Below are positions 8,368 through 15,903 of a DNA stretch of 64,000 nucleotides, piece by piece. Below the pieces are notes generated by a model. That model made no database searches, was not told the DNA's origin, and was given only the letters and a program-made list of their open reading frames with translations. Position 1 is the first letter of the stretch; each line of letters begins with the position of its first letter. The stretch lies in NCBI RefSeq assembly GCF_011759605.1, contig NZ_JAAOYX010000001.1:930001-994000 (forward strand). Reading direction: 5' to 3'. The translations under genes were made by a program, and so were the position numbers. The DNA is from Luteibacter sp. SG786 (GTDB lineage Bacteria > Pseudomonadota > Gammaproteobacteria > Xanthomonadales > Rhodanobacteraceae).

Positions 8368-9072
8368 TCAGCCAGCCACGCGCAGCAAAATAGCAGTGAT
8401 GTTGTCCCGCCCCTGTCCGCCGAGCGCTTCCAGCAGCAGGTGATCCACGCACTCCTGCGCGGCGATGTCGGTACGCGCGACGATCTCGCCGATGCGCCGG
8501 TCGTCCACTTCGTCGGTAAGCCCGTCGGTGCAGAGCAGCAGCCGCGCGCCGGCGGTCAGTTCCCCGCGCGCCAACCCGATATGCAACTGGTCCGGCGAGG
8601 TGATGCCAAGCGCCTGCGTCAGCACGCTGCGTTGCGGGTGGATGCGCGCCTGTTGCTCGGTGAGCTCGCCGGCCTCGACCAGCGCCTCGACGATCGAATG
8701 GTCATGGGACAGCCGCTGCAAGGCGCCGTCCCAGCGATAGATGCGGCTGTCGCCGACCCAGGCCGCCTCGTACTGCCGCCCGGAAACCCGCACGGCAGCG
8801 ATGGTGGTGCCCATGGGCCGCGATTCCGAAAGGCCGCTGGAGCGCGCGATCAGCGCCTCGTTCACCCGCTGGATGGCGTCCACCAGCGACTGCCCGGCGG
8901 CCACCTGGGCAACCACGCCGTCGCGCGCGGTGGCCGACGCCACCTCGCCGTGCCGATGCCCGCCCATGCCGTCCACCACCAGGAACAGGCCCAGCCCGGC
9001 ATCGGCGTAATAGGTGTCTTCGTTACGCGTGCGGCGAAGCCCTGTATGCGTGCCGTGTCCGAACTCGATCAT
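8368..9072 (-). CDS. PP2C-family serine/threonine protein phosphatase (Stp1/PppA-like)
   Basis: This 234-residue single-domain phosphatase has the PP2C metal-binding motifs in order: RNEDTYY (about 15-21), VVDGMGGHRHGE (about 32-43), MGTTIAA, AWVGDSRIY, CTDGLTDEV and GQGRDNITAILL. It should dephosphorylate Ser/Thr residues on proteins using two Mn/Mg ions. No kinase is encoded nearby. Similar stand-alone enzymes (PppA) control type VI secretion by reversing FHA-protein phosphorylation. The neighbouring Tlde1-like gene makes that link tempting but unproven. It has its own 76-bp gap before the DUF2778 gene, so co-transcription is possible. Confidence 0.92.
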   Translation of the reverse strand: MIEFGHGTHTGLRRTRNEDTYYADAGLGLFLVVDGMGGHRHGEVASATARDGVVAQVAAGQSLVDAIQRVNEALIARSSGLSESRPMGTTIAAVRVSGRQYEAAWVGDSRIYRWDGALQRLSHDHSIVEALVEAGELTEQQARIHPQRSVLTQALGITSPDQLHIGLARGELTAGARLLLCTDGLTDEVDDRRIGEIVARTDIAAQECVDHLLLEALGGQGRDNITAILLRVAG

Positions 9073-9147
9073 GTGCGCCTTGGAAGTGCATGGGGAAGGG
9101 CGCCACCGGCGCCGGATGCCCCGGCAGGATGCCCCATCGAAACCCTG

Positions 9148-9176
9148 TTGTCACGGCAGGGAAGACCCACTATGAT
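9148..9176 (+). promoter_or_regulatory. Sigma-70 promoter for tRNA-Ser(CGA)
   Basis: TTGTCA (9148-9153) and TATGAT (9171-9176) are separated by 17 bp and lie 42 bp upstream of the tRNA. Confidence 0.8.
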
Positions 9177-9218
9177 TGCGGGCCCGGCCGGGTTCAAACC
9201 CTGCCGTCGACCGTTCCC

Positions 9219-9309
<91 letters not shown>

Positions 9310-9315
9310 TTCTGC

Positions 9316-9342
9316 AAAAGGCCCGCTAACGCGGGCTTTTTT
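9316..9342 (+). terminator. Terminator of tRNA-Ser(CGA)
   Basis: The stem GCCCGC-taac-GCGGGC follows a run of A and precedes six T, 8 nt after the tRNA. Confidence 0.93.
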
Positions 9343-9450
9343 GTGGGCGAGTAAAAGCTATCGGGTCACGAAGGAGGCTACGCGTGAGCCGCCGAATCCG
9401 CTGAGACTCGGTGGTTTAAGCAGCGATCCATTTTTTGCCGCTTGCAGAAA

Positions 9451-9921
9451 TTACTTCCTCTCATCTGCCGTGTTTTCAGCCCTGTCGTGGCCATCGAGGG
9501 ACAACACGATGTATTCCCCGTCGTCGCTCACACCTTGAGCCGTCTCGACAAAGCCTTGCGCGTGGTAGAACGCAAGTGCTGGCTGATTACGACTCAGACA
9601 CTTCAGCCGATACTGCCGATCTGACCATTCGGGCAGGGCCTGCAAGAGAGCACGGCCAACACCCTGCCGCGTGTGGCCGGTGTCGACGAACAGATGATGG
9701 ATGAAGTCATCCGGCTCCCATACCGAGATGAATCCGGCGATCCGATCGCCTGCCTCCGCCACGAAGACGCGTTCGCCTTCCGTCTGAGTGTCGAAGTCTT
9801 CGAGATGGAACGCGTCAGGAGGCTGCCAGACGAAGGTGTGCTGCCGAACCGAAAGAAAGAGTTCGCGAAGCGCGGGCAGATCGGCCGGGGTGGCGGCGCG
9901 GATGCGGCGGGTTCCAGTCAT
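9451..9921 (-). CDS. GNAT-family N-acetyltransferase
   Basis: This 156-residue protein shows the GNAT fold: an N-terminal RIRAATPADLPALREL (beta1-alpha1), FVAEAGDRIAGFISVW (beta2-3), and the acetyl-CoA binding motif A in LFVDTGHTRQGVGRALL (Q/R-x-x-G-x-G/A). CLSRNQPALAFYHAQGFVE is the usual motif B. It should transfer an acetyl group from acetyl-CoA to an unknown amine. It has no close operon partner. The region to its right (9343-9450) is non-coding and relatively AT-rich. Confidence 0.88.
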   Translation of the reverse strand: MTGTRRIRAATPADLPALRELFLSVRQHTFVWQPPDAFHLEDFDTQTEGERVFVAEAGDRIAGFISVWEPDDFIHHLFVDTGHTRQGVGRALLQALPEWSDRQYRLKCLSRNQPALAFYHAQGFVETAQGVSDDGEYIVLSLDGHDRAENTADERK

Positions 9922-10015
9922 GTTTCTCCCATGATCATTCAGCGGCCAGCAGGAACGTGGAAACCGCGCCGAAAGGCTGGCGCGGTCAGATGGACTCCGT
10001 CCTCTGGAGAAGCCG

Positions 10016-10360
10016 ATGTCCGCCTATTTTCGCTCCTCGTTAGTGTGCCTGACGCTCCTCGCCGCTGGCTGTGCGCCTGTCCCGCCGCGCCCCGAACGCG
10101 TGGTCGTGGTTGAGCGGCCTCCGCGCCCCTACGTGGTCCACGTCACGCAGGAACCGCCCAGAGAGGTCGTCGAGGTGGAGCCGCCGCCGCGGGAAGGTTG
10201 GGTATGGGCGCATGGGTACTGGCGATGGGACGGGCGAGGGTACGTACGTGTTCCGGGACATTGGGAGCGCGTGGTCGCCGGTCGTCACTACGTCCACGCC
10301 TATTGGGAGCATCGCGATGGGCAGTGGTGGTTGCATGAGGGTTATTGGGCGCCCAATTGA
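10016..10360 (+). CDS. Small YXWGQ-repeat-type lipoprotein
   Basis: This 114-residue protein starts with a lipoprotein signal; the lipobox LAAGC places Cys at residue 19. A Pro/Val-rich linker follows (ERPPRPYVVHV, EPPPREG). The C-terminal part has three Trp/Tyr-Gly units of the form GYWRWDGRGYVRVPGHW, typical of the YXWGQ repeat family found in envelope lipoproteins. The function of the family is not established. A structural or carbohydrate-contact role at the outer membrane is plausible. It is transcribed alone. Confidence 0.8.
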   Translation: MSAYFRSSLVCLTLLAAGCAPVPPRPERVVVVERPPRPYVVHVTQEPPREVVEVEPPPREGWVWAHGYWRWDGRGYVRVPGHWERVVAGRHYVHAYWEHRDGQWWLHEGYWAPN

Positions 10361-10514
10361 TATCGAAAACAGGCCGGACGGATCACGGGCCCAGGGCCCT
10401 CGCTTCAGGGAAGCATGTTGACGCAAAGTGACTCTCTTCAGAGGCTATCTGCCACGCAGCGTCATCGTTTCCGTGGAGCAGGGGATTTGGATCGAAGCAA
10501 TTGAGACGTTCGCA

Positions 10515-10531
10515 TTGGCATAGCGGTTGCA
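10515..10531 (+). promoter_or_regulatory. Sigma-54 (RpoN) promoter upstream of the 97-aa gene
   Basis: TTGGCATAGCGGTTGCA matches the -24/-12 consensus (TTGGCA-N6-TTGCA), with GG and GC exactly 10 bp apart. Transcription would start near 10541. A 15-bp palindrome GTTTCCCAGGGAAAC (10532-10546) overlaps that point. Confidence 0.7.
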
Positions 10532-10577
10532 GTTTCCCAGGGAAACAGGACGGCGAGCCCGTCCAAGGGGAATGCAC

Positions 10578-10619
10578 ATGCGTTATGAAAGATTTTCTGG
10601 CGTGAAGAAGGCATTCTGA
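10578..10619 (+). CDS. Putative 13-residue leader peptide coupled to the next gene
   Basis: The ATG at 10578 has AAGGGG seven bases upstream, a good ribosome site. The frame encodes MRYERFSGVKKAF and its TGA overlaps the next ATG (TGATG). An in-frame ATG at 10572 is too close to the ribosome site. It may be a translated leader that couples ribosomes into the 97-aa gene. There is no homology evidence, so confidence is limited. Confidence 0.4.
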   Translation: MRYERFSGVKKAF

Positions 10620-10912
10620 TGCGATTCGCGGACGTCGTGCCGTCGCCTGTTCCTGGTGCCTCGATCTTCTCATCGGTGATCGCCGAGGAGGCCCTGGCCC
10701 TTAGTGCGGCGTTCCTTGCTCAGGATGTGGAGGAAATGAGGTTCAGAACCACCTTGTTGCTCACCTATGCCCTCGATACGGGCCAGACTTCATTGACGGC
10801 GGCGGCCTCCACACTGTTGAAGCAGGTATCCGAGGGCACGACGGTCGGCCAGCACCTGGCCGACGCGTTCGAGCAGGTGATTGCCGCCGCCGCGGACGGC
10901 CTGGCGGCGTGA
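10619..10912 (+). CDS. Hypothetical 97-aa helical protein behind a sigma-54 promoter
   Basis: No family is recognised. The protein is predicted helical and mildly acidic, with no membrane segment and no cysteine. Residues 33-65 (FLAQDVEEMRFRTTLLLTYA, then a helix ending LLKQV) resemble the corresponding part of the 93-aa protein encoded convergently 3 bp downstream (DEVRFRACSIAVRA, then a helix ending LMERV), suggesting a distant paralogue. The start ATG 10619 is chosen for the GAAGAAGG ribosome site and the TGATG coupling with the leader frame. RpoN control would tie expression to an enhancer-binding protein, but the regulator is not in the window. Confidence 0.65.
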   Translation: MRFADVVPSPVPGASIFSSVIAEEALALSAAFLAQDVEEMRFRTTLLLTYALDTGQTSLTAAASTLLKQVSEGTTVGQHLADAFEQVIAAAADGLAA

Positions 10913-10915
10913 AGG

Positions 10916-11197
10916 TCACCGCCGGTTCTTCGTAATGGCATCCACCAGCCGCAGAATGCCTTGCGCCGATTGCAGGCAGGCCAGTTCGGGCGACGGGTCT
11001 TTGGCGTCCACTCTCTCCATGAGTTCGATAGCCTTGCGCGAAAGCTCGTCAAAGCCATAACGCTTCGCCCTTACGGCAATGGAGCATGCGCGGAAGCGCA
11101 CCTCGTCGAGGTCGTGCTTTCGCGCGGCCTCATCGAGCGCGGACGCATCCAGAATCAGATCCGTCCAGGCGATGACCCATTCCGTCGACGCATCCAT
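10916..11197 (-). CDS. Hypothetical 93-aa helical protein, convergent paralogue of the 97-aa gene
   Basis: This protein is not assigned to a known family. It is predicted to be all helical: WVIAWTDLILDASALDEAARKH, then DEVRFRACSIAVRAKRYGF, then a Lys/Glu-rich helix and a C-terminal ACLQSAQGILRLVDAITK helix. The EVRFRA block aligns with EMRFRT in the convergent neighbour, with similar spacing to an L(L/M)xxV helix end. The two stops are 3 bp apart. AGGGACC upstream of ATG 11197 gives a ribosome site. The pair may have arisen by an inverted duplication. Confidence 0.65.
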   Translation of the reverse strand: MDASTEWVIAWTDLILDASALDEAARKHDLDEVRFRACSIAVRAKRYGFDELSRKAIELMERVDAKDPSPELACLQSAQGILRLVDAITKNRR

Positions 11198-11301
11198 GGC
11201 AGGTCCCTTTCGCTCTTCTGAAGGGATCCATCATCGGGGCGGCCGGTGAAAATGCCGAAAATGTGCCTTCGTGGACGTCGAGACCGTTCAGCGAGATAGG
11301 G

Positions 11302-11318
11302 CACGGCTGTCAGCCGTG
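11302..11318. terminator. Short perfect hairpin downstream of the HTH-like gene
   Basis: CACGGCTG-t-CAGCCGTG lies 43 bp past the stop of the minus-strand gene at 11362. It has no T run, so termination is only a possibility. Confidence 0.35.
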
Positions 11319-11361
11319 TGCAACCGGCGTGCATATGCCGTATGCGAAACGAATACGGCCT

Positions 11362-11604
11362 TCACGCTTCGAGCGGATCGTCGCCGTGCAGTTCGTCCAT
11401 CCATCCGCGCCGGCGATGGAGGGCCCATTCCACCTGCGCGGCGAACGACGCCTCGATGGGGGCGCCCTGGTCCATGGCGGCCAACTGCTGCCCTGAAACG
11501 CTGCCTAGGTGCTGGGCTTGTTCTTCGTATCCGGCGAGGCCCTCACGCTGCAGTTGTGTGAGGACGGCGCGGAGATTGACGTGGCGAGCGTGTTGGATGG
11601 GCAT
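11362..11604 (-). CDS. Small XRE/Cro-like helix-turn-helix protein
   Basis: This 80-residue protein follows the pattern of short repressor-like proteins: NLRAVLTQLQREGL (helix 1), YEEQAQHLGSVSGQQLAAM (HTH), and a C-terminal FAAQVEWALHRRRGWMDELH that matches the xxARRIExALxLPxGWLD ending of many xanthomonad XRE-family DNA-binding proteins. The HTH turn is degenerate, so DNA binding is inferred. It stands alone, divergent from the small gene at 11791 with 186 bp between them. A GGTCCC-like site precedes ATG 11604, but there is no strong ribosome site. Confidence 0.6.
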   Translation of the reverse strand: MPIQHARHVNLRAVLTQLQREGLAGYEEQAQHLGSVSGQQLAAMDQGAPIEASFAAQVEWALHRRRGWMDELHGDDPLEA

Positions 11605-11790
11605 GGCCGGGGTCCCTACCTTGGGTGCTCCTCAGAGTCGGCAGGGGCCAGCGAAACTTGAGCGTTTTCCATTGCCGTTTTTGTGAGCGCCGTCATGACG
11701 CGAGCGCGACGGTACGCCGAGTCCGTGGCATGGACGCTGGCAGGGCGTCGGCGGGTGCCGGTGCACGTTTCTTGCACATGGGAGCCACTA

Positions 11791-11952
11791 ATGAACGAGA
11801 AGTCCCGCGAGCATCGCCCGCAGTCGGGCGACCGCAACAACAACTATGTCGCCAACGGCGACCAGCCCGTGCACAAGGACAGGGACAGGAAGATCAAGGA
11901 GGGCGAAGAGAAGATGGACAAGCTGCGCAAGCGCGACGAGGGCGTCCGCTGA
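11791..11952 (+). CDS. Small hydrophilic hypothetical protein (53 aa)
   Basis: The protein is very polar: an Asn-rich middle (DRNNNYVANGDQ) is followed by a charged helix rich in Lys, Glu, Asp and Arg (KIKEGEEKMDKLRKRDEG). It has no signal, cysteine or known domain. The ATG at 11791 has GGGAG upstream. Codon use looks like its neighbours (strong GC at third positions), which supports it being real. It resembles small stress-type hydrophilic proteins but no function can be assigned. The YihY-type gene starts 42 bp downstream and may be co-transcribed. Confidence 0.6.
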   Translation: MNEKSREHRPQSGDRNNNYVANGDQPVHKDRDRKIKEGEEKMDKLRKRDEGVR

Positions 11953-11994
11953 GCGGCACACATAACTTGAAGAACGGCCGGACGGACAGGAACG

Positions 11995-12903
11995 ATGGGA
12001 GTATTGGGTGGCATCAAGCGGACGATCGTGTCGGCCGTGGAAGGCTTCAGTGACGACGAGTTGATGACGCGCGCGGCGGCGTTGTCGTTTTACGCCGCGC
12101 TGTCGTTCGCTCCCTTGCTGCTGCTTCTGGTGTGGCTCGTGTCCATGCTGCATCCGGCATGGCAGGGCGAGCTTTCCGAGGCGCTGGCCGGTGTCGTGGG
12201 CGAACGCGCGGCTGAGGCGCTGAATGTCGTGATCGAAAGTGCCAAGTCCCACCCGAAGCTGGGTGACCTGGCGGGGATCATCGGCATCGTGGTGACCCTG
12301 TTCGGTGCATCGGCCGTGTTCGCGCAGTTGCAGGCCACGCTCGATCGCGTGTGGCGTGTGAAGGCGAAGCCGGGCGAAGCGGTCGGAGCGTGGCTGCGTG
12401 CGCGTGCAAGGGCATTCGCCCTTCTGGGTGGCATCGCCTTCATGATGATCGTTTCCTTCCTCGTCAGTGCGCTGATCCAGGCGCTGGTGCGGGGCGAGGG
12501 AATGGTGTGGAAGATGGCCGAGTACGCGATCTCGGTGCTGGTTTTCGTTACCGCGTTTGGCGCGATGTACAAGGTCTTGCCCGATGCGGTCATCTCCTGG
12601 AGCGAGGCACTCATCGGCGCGGTTCTCACGACGGTGCTGTTCCTTGCAGGCAAATATGCGATCGGCCTTTACATCCAGTACGCCAACGTCGGCGGCGCCT
12701 ATGGGCCGGCGGGAGCCTTCATCGTGCTGCTCACCTGGACGTATTACTCGTCCATCATCGTGTTGCTGGGGGCGGAGTTGACCCGTGGCGTGGCCGACGC
12801 GCGGGGCAAGCCCATCCAGCCCAGCGAGCATGCCGTGCGCATCGAGGCCGCGCCTGCGGAGCTTCCCGACGACGCGCCGGGCCGTCCGGCGGGGCGGCTG
12901 TAG
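11995..12903 (+). CDS. YihY/BrkB-family inner-membrane protein
   Basis: This 302-residue polytopic protein has about six membrane segments. It carries the family signatures RAAALSFYAALSFAPLLLLL at about residues 26-45, the central LFGASAVFAQLQATLDRVW, and the C-terminal GGAYGPAGAFIVLLTWTYYS followed by VLLGAELTR. The family (formerly mis-described as ribonuclease BN) has no settled molecular role. The C-terminal tail is cytosolic and Pro/Ala-rich. It precedes mntH by 48 bp in the same direction. Confidence 0.9.
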   Translation: MGVLGGIKRTIVSAVEGFSDDELMTRAAALSFYAALSFAPLLLLLVWLVSMLHPAWQGELSEALAGVVGERAAEALNVVIESAKSHPKLGDLAGIIGIVVTLFGASAVFAQLQATLDRVWRVKAKPGEAVGAWLRARARAFALLGGIAFMMIVSFLVSALIQALVRGEGMVWKMAEYAISVLVFVTAFGAMYKVLPDAVISWSEALIGAVLTTVLFLAGKYAIGLYIQYANVGGAYGPAGAFIVLLTWTYYSSIIVLLGAELTRGVADARGKPIQPSEHAVRIEAAPAELPDDAPGRPAGRL

Positions 12904-12951
12904 TATGTTGGTGACGGGCGGCGCGCCCCACGTCGCCGCGGGACGTTAAAC

Positions 12952-14238
12952 ATGCTCCAGAAGGTGTCACCGGAGCCACGTGAAGAACCGGCCATGCGCG
13001 AGGTGCTCGATGGGCGCCGGCAGGGCCTTGCCGGGCTGTTGCCGTTCGCCGGTCCGGCTGTCGTCGTTTCGGTGGCCTATATCGATCCGGGCAACTTCGC
13101 CACGAACATTCAGGCGGGTGCTCGCTACGGCTACGGGCTGCTCTGGGTGGTGGTCCTGGCCAACCTCGTCGCCATGCTTTTCCAGAGCCTTTCGGCGCGA
13201 CTGGGCATCGTCACCGGTCGGAACCTCGCCGAACTGTGCCGCGAGAGGTTGCCCAGGCCTGTCGTGTACCTGATGTGGGTGGTGAGCGAACTGGCGGCCA
13301 TGGCCACCGACCTCGCCGAATTCCTGGGCGGTGCCATTGGCCTGGCGCTGCTGTTCGATCTGCCACTGCTGGTGGGCATGGGCATCACGGCAGTGGTCAC
13401 CTACGCGCTCCTGCTGCTGGAAGGCAAGGGTTACCGGCGACTGGAACTGGCCATCGGTGCCCTGGTGGGCGTGGTCGGGCTGTCCTATCTCGCGGAACTC
13501 TTCATCGCGCCCATCGGCTGGCAGTCGCTCGGACAGCAGATCTTCGTGCCCAACCTGCCGGACAGCGCGGCCCTCGCCATCGCGGTCGGCATCATCGGCG
13601 CCACGGTGATGCCGCATGCGCTGTTCCTCCACTCGGGGCTGACCGAGCGACGCGCGCGGCCGAAGACCACGGACGAGCGCCGCCGGATCATCCGGCTGTC
13701 CAACCTGGAAGTGGTGCTGGCGCTTTCCGTGGCGGGGCTGATCAACCTCGCGATGGTGGTGATGGCCGCCGGCGCGTTCCACGGCAGCCATCCGGACGTG
13801 GCGAAGATCGAAACCGCCTACCAGACGCTGGTGCCGCTGCTGGGTGGCGCGGCCGCCACGATCTTCCTGGTGTCGCTGATCGCCTCGGGCTTTTCCAGCT
13901 CCGTGGTGGGCACCATGGCCGGCCAGATGATCATGCAGGGCTTCGTGGCTTTCCGCATTCCCCTGTGGCTCCGCCGCGCCGTCACGATGCTGCCCAGCTT
14001 CGCGGTGGTCATCGCGGGCGTGGACGCCACGCATGCGCTGGTGATGAGCCAGGTGGCCTTGAGCATCGCGCTGCCGTTCCCCATGGTCGCGCTGGTGTGG
14101 TTCACCAGCCGGAGCGATCTCATGGGCCCCTTCCGGAACCGGGTGCCGATCACCGTCGCGGCCGTGGTGGCGGCCCTGGTGGTGCTGGCGCTCAATATCG
14201 TGCTGCTGCTCGACGCCTTCGGTATGGTCTCGCTCTAA
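12952..14238 (+). CDS. mntH: Nramp-family divalent metal (Mn2+/Fe2+) : H+ symporter
   Basis: This 428-residue transporter has about eleven membrane segments. The metal-site motifs are present: DPGN at residues 45-48 in TM1 and MPH at about 219-221 in TM6, followed by ALFLHSGL. It imports Mn2+ or Fe2+ using the proton gradient. The start could be ATG 12952 or the later ATG at 12994 (MREVLDGRRQG); the longer form adds 14 hydrophilic residues. No MntR or Fur-type operator is evident in the 48-bp upstream gap. Length and motifs fit MntH well. Confidence 0.93.
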   Translation: MLQKVSPEPREEPAMREVLDGRRQGLAGLLPFAGPAVVVSVAYIDPGNFATNIQAGARYGYGLLWVVVLANLVAMLFQSLSARLGIVTGRNLAELCRERLPRPVVYLMWVVSELAAMATDLAEFLGGAIGLALLFDLPLLVGMGITAVVTYALLLLEGKGYRRLELAIGALVGVVGLSYLAELFIAPIGWQSLGQQIFVPNLPDSAALAIAVGIIGATVMPHALFLHSGLTERRARPKTTDERRRIIRLSNLEVVLALSVAGLINLAMVVMAAGAFHGSHPDVAKIETAYQTLVPLLGGAAATIFLVSLIASGFSSSVVGTMAGQMIMQGFVAFRIPLWLRRAVTMLPSFAVVIAGVDATHALVMSQVALSIALPFPMVALVWFTSRSDLMGPFRNRVPITVAAVVAALVVLALNIVLLLDAFGMVSL

Positions 14239-14284
14239 CATCCAAAGCTGCTAACCTCCCGCGCCTTACCGACCGGAGATTGCC

Positions 14285-14689
14285 ATGAGCCTTATCCAGA
14301 CCCCCGTTTCCTACGGCGAACTGATCGACAAGATCACGATCCTGCGGATCAAGCTGCAGGAGATCAAGGACGAGGCCAAGCTGGCCAACGTGCGCAACGA
14401 ACTGGAGCTGCTCGAGGCAACGTGGAGCAACGACAAGGCGTCCGAGGTGGACATCGCCGACGAAACGCGCCGCCTGCTGGAAGTGAACCAGCGCCTGTGG
14501 AAGATCGAAGACGACATCCGCATGAAGGAGCGCGCGCAGGCGTTCGACCAGGAGTTCATCAAGCTGGCCCGCTCCGTTTACATCGAGAACGACGAGCGCG
14601 CGGCGATCAAGCGCGAGATCAACGTGAAGCTGGGCTCCACCCTGGTCGAAGAGAAGTCGTACCAGGATTACCGCGCTCCTGGCGTCTGA
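14285..14689 (+). CDS. DUF6165 family protein
   Basis: This 134-residue protein has the conserved opening TPVSYGELIDKITILRIKL and is predicted to be almost all helix, with charged coiled-coil character (EIKDEAKLANVRNELELLEA, RMKERAQAFDQEFIKLAR). It matches proteins called DUF6165, which lie next to glycosyltransferase or LPS genes in many proteobacteria. The convergent GT9 gene beyond a repeat fits that context. Biochemical function is unknown; a scaffold or regulator for surface glycan assembly is only a guess. Confidence 0.78.
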   Translation: MSLIQTPVSYGELIDKITILRIKLQEIKDEAKLANVRNELELLEATWSNDKASEVDIADETRRLLEVNQRLWKIEDDIRMKERAQAFDQEFIKLARSVYIENDERAAIKREINVKLGSTLVEEKSYQDYRAPGV

Positions 14690-14711
14690 TCTCTGAACAG
14701 ATGGTGCTTTG

Positions 14712-14794
14712 TGTGGGAGCCGCTTCAGCGGCGATGGGTGCTCGCGGCGAGGTTGCCCGCTGCCGCGGGATCGCCGGCACAGCCGGCTCCCACA
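14712..14794 (+). repeat. Palindromic intergenic repeat, copy 2
   Basis: This is an 83-bp unit between convergent DUF6165 and GT9 genes, nearly identical to copy 3. It has the TGTGGGAGCCG ends, an inner CGCTTCAGCG hairpin on the left and a GCCGGC..GCCGGC hairpin on the right. Confidence 0.9.
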
Positions 14795-14809
14795 GGTGCC
14801 GTCGTCCAT

Positions 14810-15889
14810 TTAGCCATGCAAGCGCAACTGCAAGTGCGCCGCGCATGCCTCGAAGCGATCGATCATCTCGTCCACCTGCACCAGGTCCATGACCCCGGGT
14901 TTCTCGATCTTCGTGCCCCAGGGAATCTCCGAGGCCGGCTTGCCCAGGAATGTGCGCGAGGCCTCGTCGTATTTGTCCACGCACCAGCGGCGATCGGAGT
15001 AGGGCCCGGAGCGGTTGGGGTTGCTGGCCGCGTGCAGACCCAGCACCTTCACGCCCGCCGCGTTGGCCATGTGCATCGGCCCCGAATCCGGCGTGAGGAT
15101 CATCGCGCTGCGTGCCAGCAGGGCCATGAAGCGTTTCAGCGTGTCCTTGCCGGTGAGGTCGAGCGGCGCCTGCCGCACGGCCGCCAGGATGGCATCGGCC
15201 AGCCCGCGTTCCGCCGCGGAGGGTCCGCCCACGAGGGCCACGCGCATGCCGCGCGCCATCGCATGGTCGATCAGCGCGGCGTAGCGCTCCACACGCCAGT
15301 TGCGCACCGTGTGGCTGGACATCGGGCTGACCAGCAACGTGGGGGTGTCGCCGGGCAGCTGTTCCGCCGCCCAGGCGTGTGCCTCGTCCGGCACGGGAAT
15401 GTCCCAACGCACCTCGGTCTGTTTCAGGCCCAGCGGTTCGATGAAGCTCGCCATGGCGTCCAGCACATGCTCTCCGCTGCGCGCCGGAATCCGTTCGTTC
15501 ACGAACAACCCGTGCAAGTCCTTCGACCGGGCCCGGTCGTAGCCTATGCGTCGATCCGCCTTCACGGCGAGGCTGAGGAGATTCGAACGCAAGGCTACCT
15601 GCATGTGCAGGAGGGCGTCGAAGCGCCGGCCGGCCAGTGCGTCGCGCACGGCCTTCACCCCGGCGCGGCCCGCACCCTTGTCGAACGTGACGAACTCCAC
15701 GCCCGGAAGGTCGCCGACGAGCCTTCGCTCGAGCTTGCCGACGATCCATGTGATCCGCGATTCCGGCACCTGCGACTGCAAGGTGCGCACCAGCGGAACA
15801 ACGTGGGTCACGTCGCCGATGGCCGACGTGCGAAGGATGCAGAGGCTGGAGGCTCCCGGCGGGAGTGGGCGGCTTGGTAGACTGGGCAC
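14810..15889 (-). CDS. Glycosyltransferase family 9 (heptosyltransferase-like, LPS core)
   Basis: This 359-residue protein has a GT-B fold. The N-terminal motif SLCILRTSAIGDVTHVVPLV carries the catalytic-type Asp of ADP-heptose transferases. The C-terminal donor-site motif ILTPDSGPMHMANAAGVKVLGLH is typical of WaaC/WaaF. It should add a sugar, probably heptose, to the inner core of LPS at the cytoplasmic face. The start is uncertain: GTG 15889 gives the normal N-terminus but lacks a clear ribosome site, and a GTG at 15997 would add 36 residues overlapping kdkA. It is divergent from kdkA, its likely pathway partner. Confidence 0.88.
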   Translation of the reverse strand: MPSLPSRPLPPGASSLCILRTSAIGDVTHVVPLVRTLQSQVPESRITWIVGKLERRLVGDLPGVEFVTFDKGAGRAGVKAVRDALAGRRFDALLHMQVALRSNLLSLAVKADRRIGYDRARSKDLHGLFVNERIPARSGEHVLDAMASFIEPLGLKQTEVRWDIPVPDEAHAWAAEQLPGDTPTLLVSPMSSHTVRNWRVERYAALIDHAMARGMRVALVGGPSAAERGLADAILAAVRQAPLDLTGKDTLKRFMALLARSAMILTPDSGPMHMANAAGVKVLGLHAASNPNRSGPYSDRRWCVDKYDEASRTFLGKPASEIPWGTKIEKPGVMDLVQVDEMIDRFEACAAHLQLRLHG

Positions 15890-15903
15890 GAAAGGGTTAC
15901 CGG

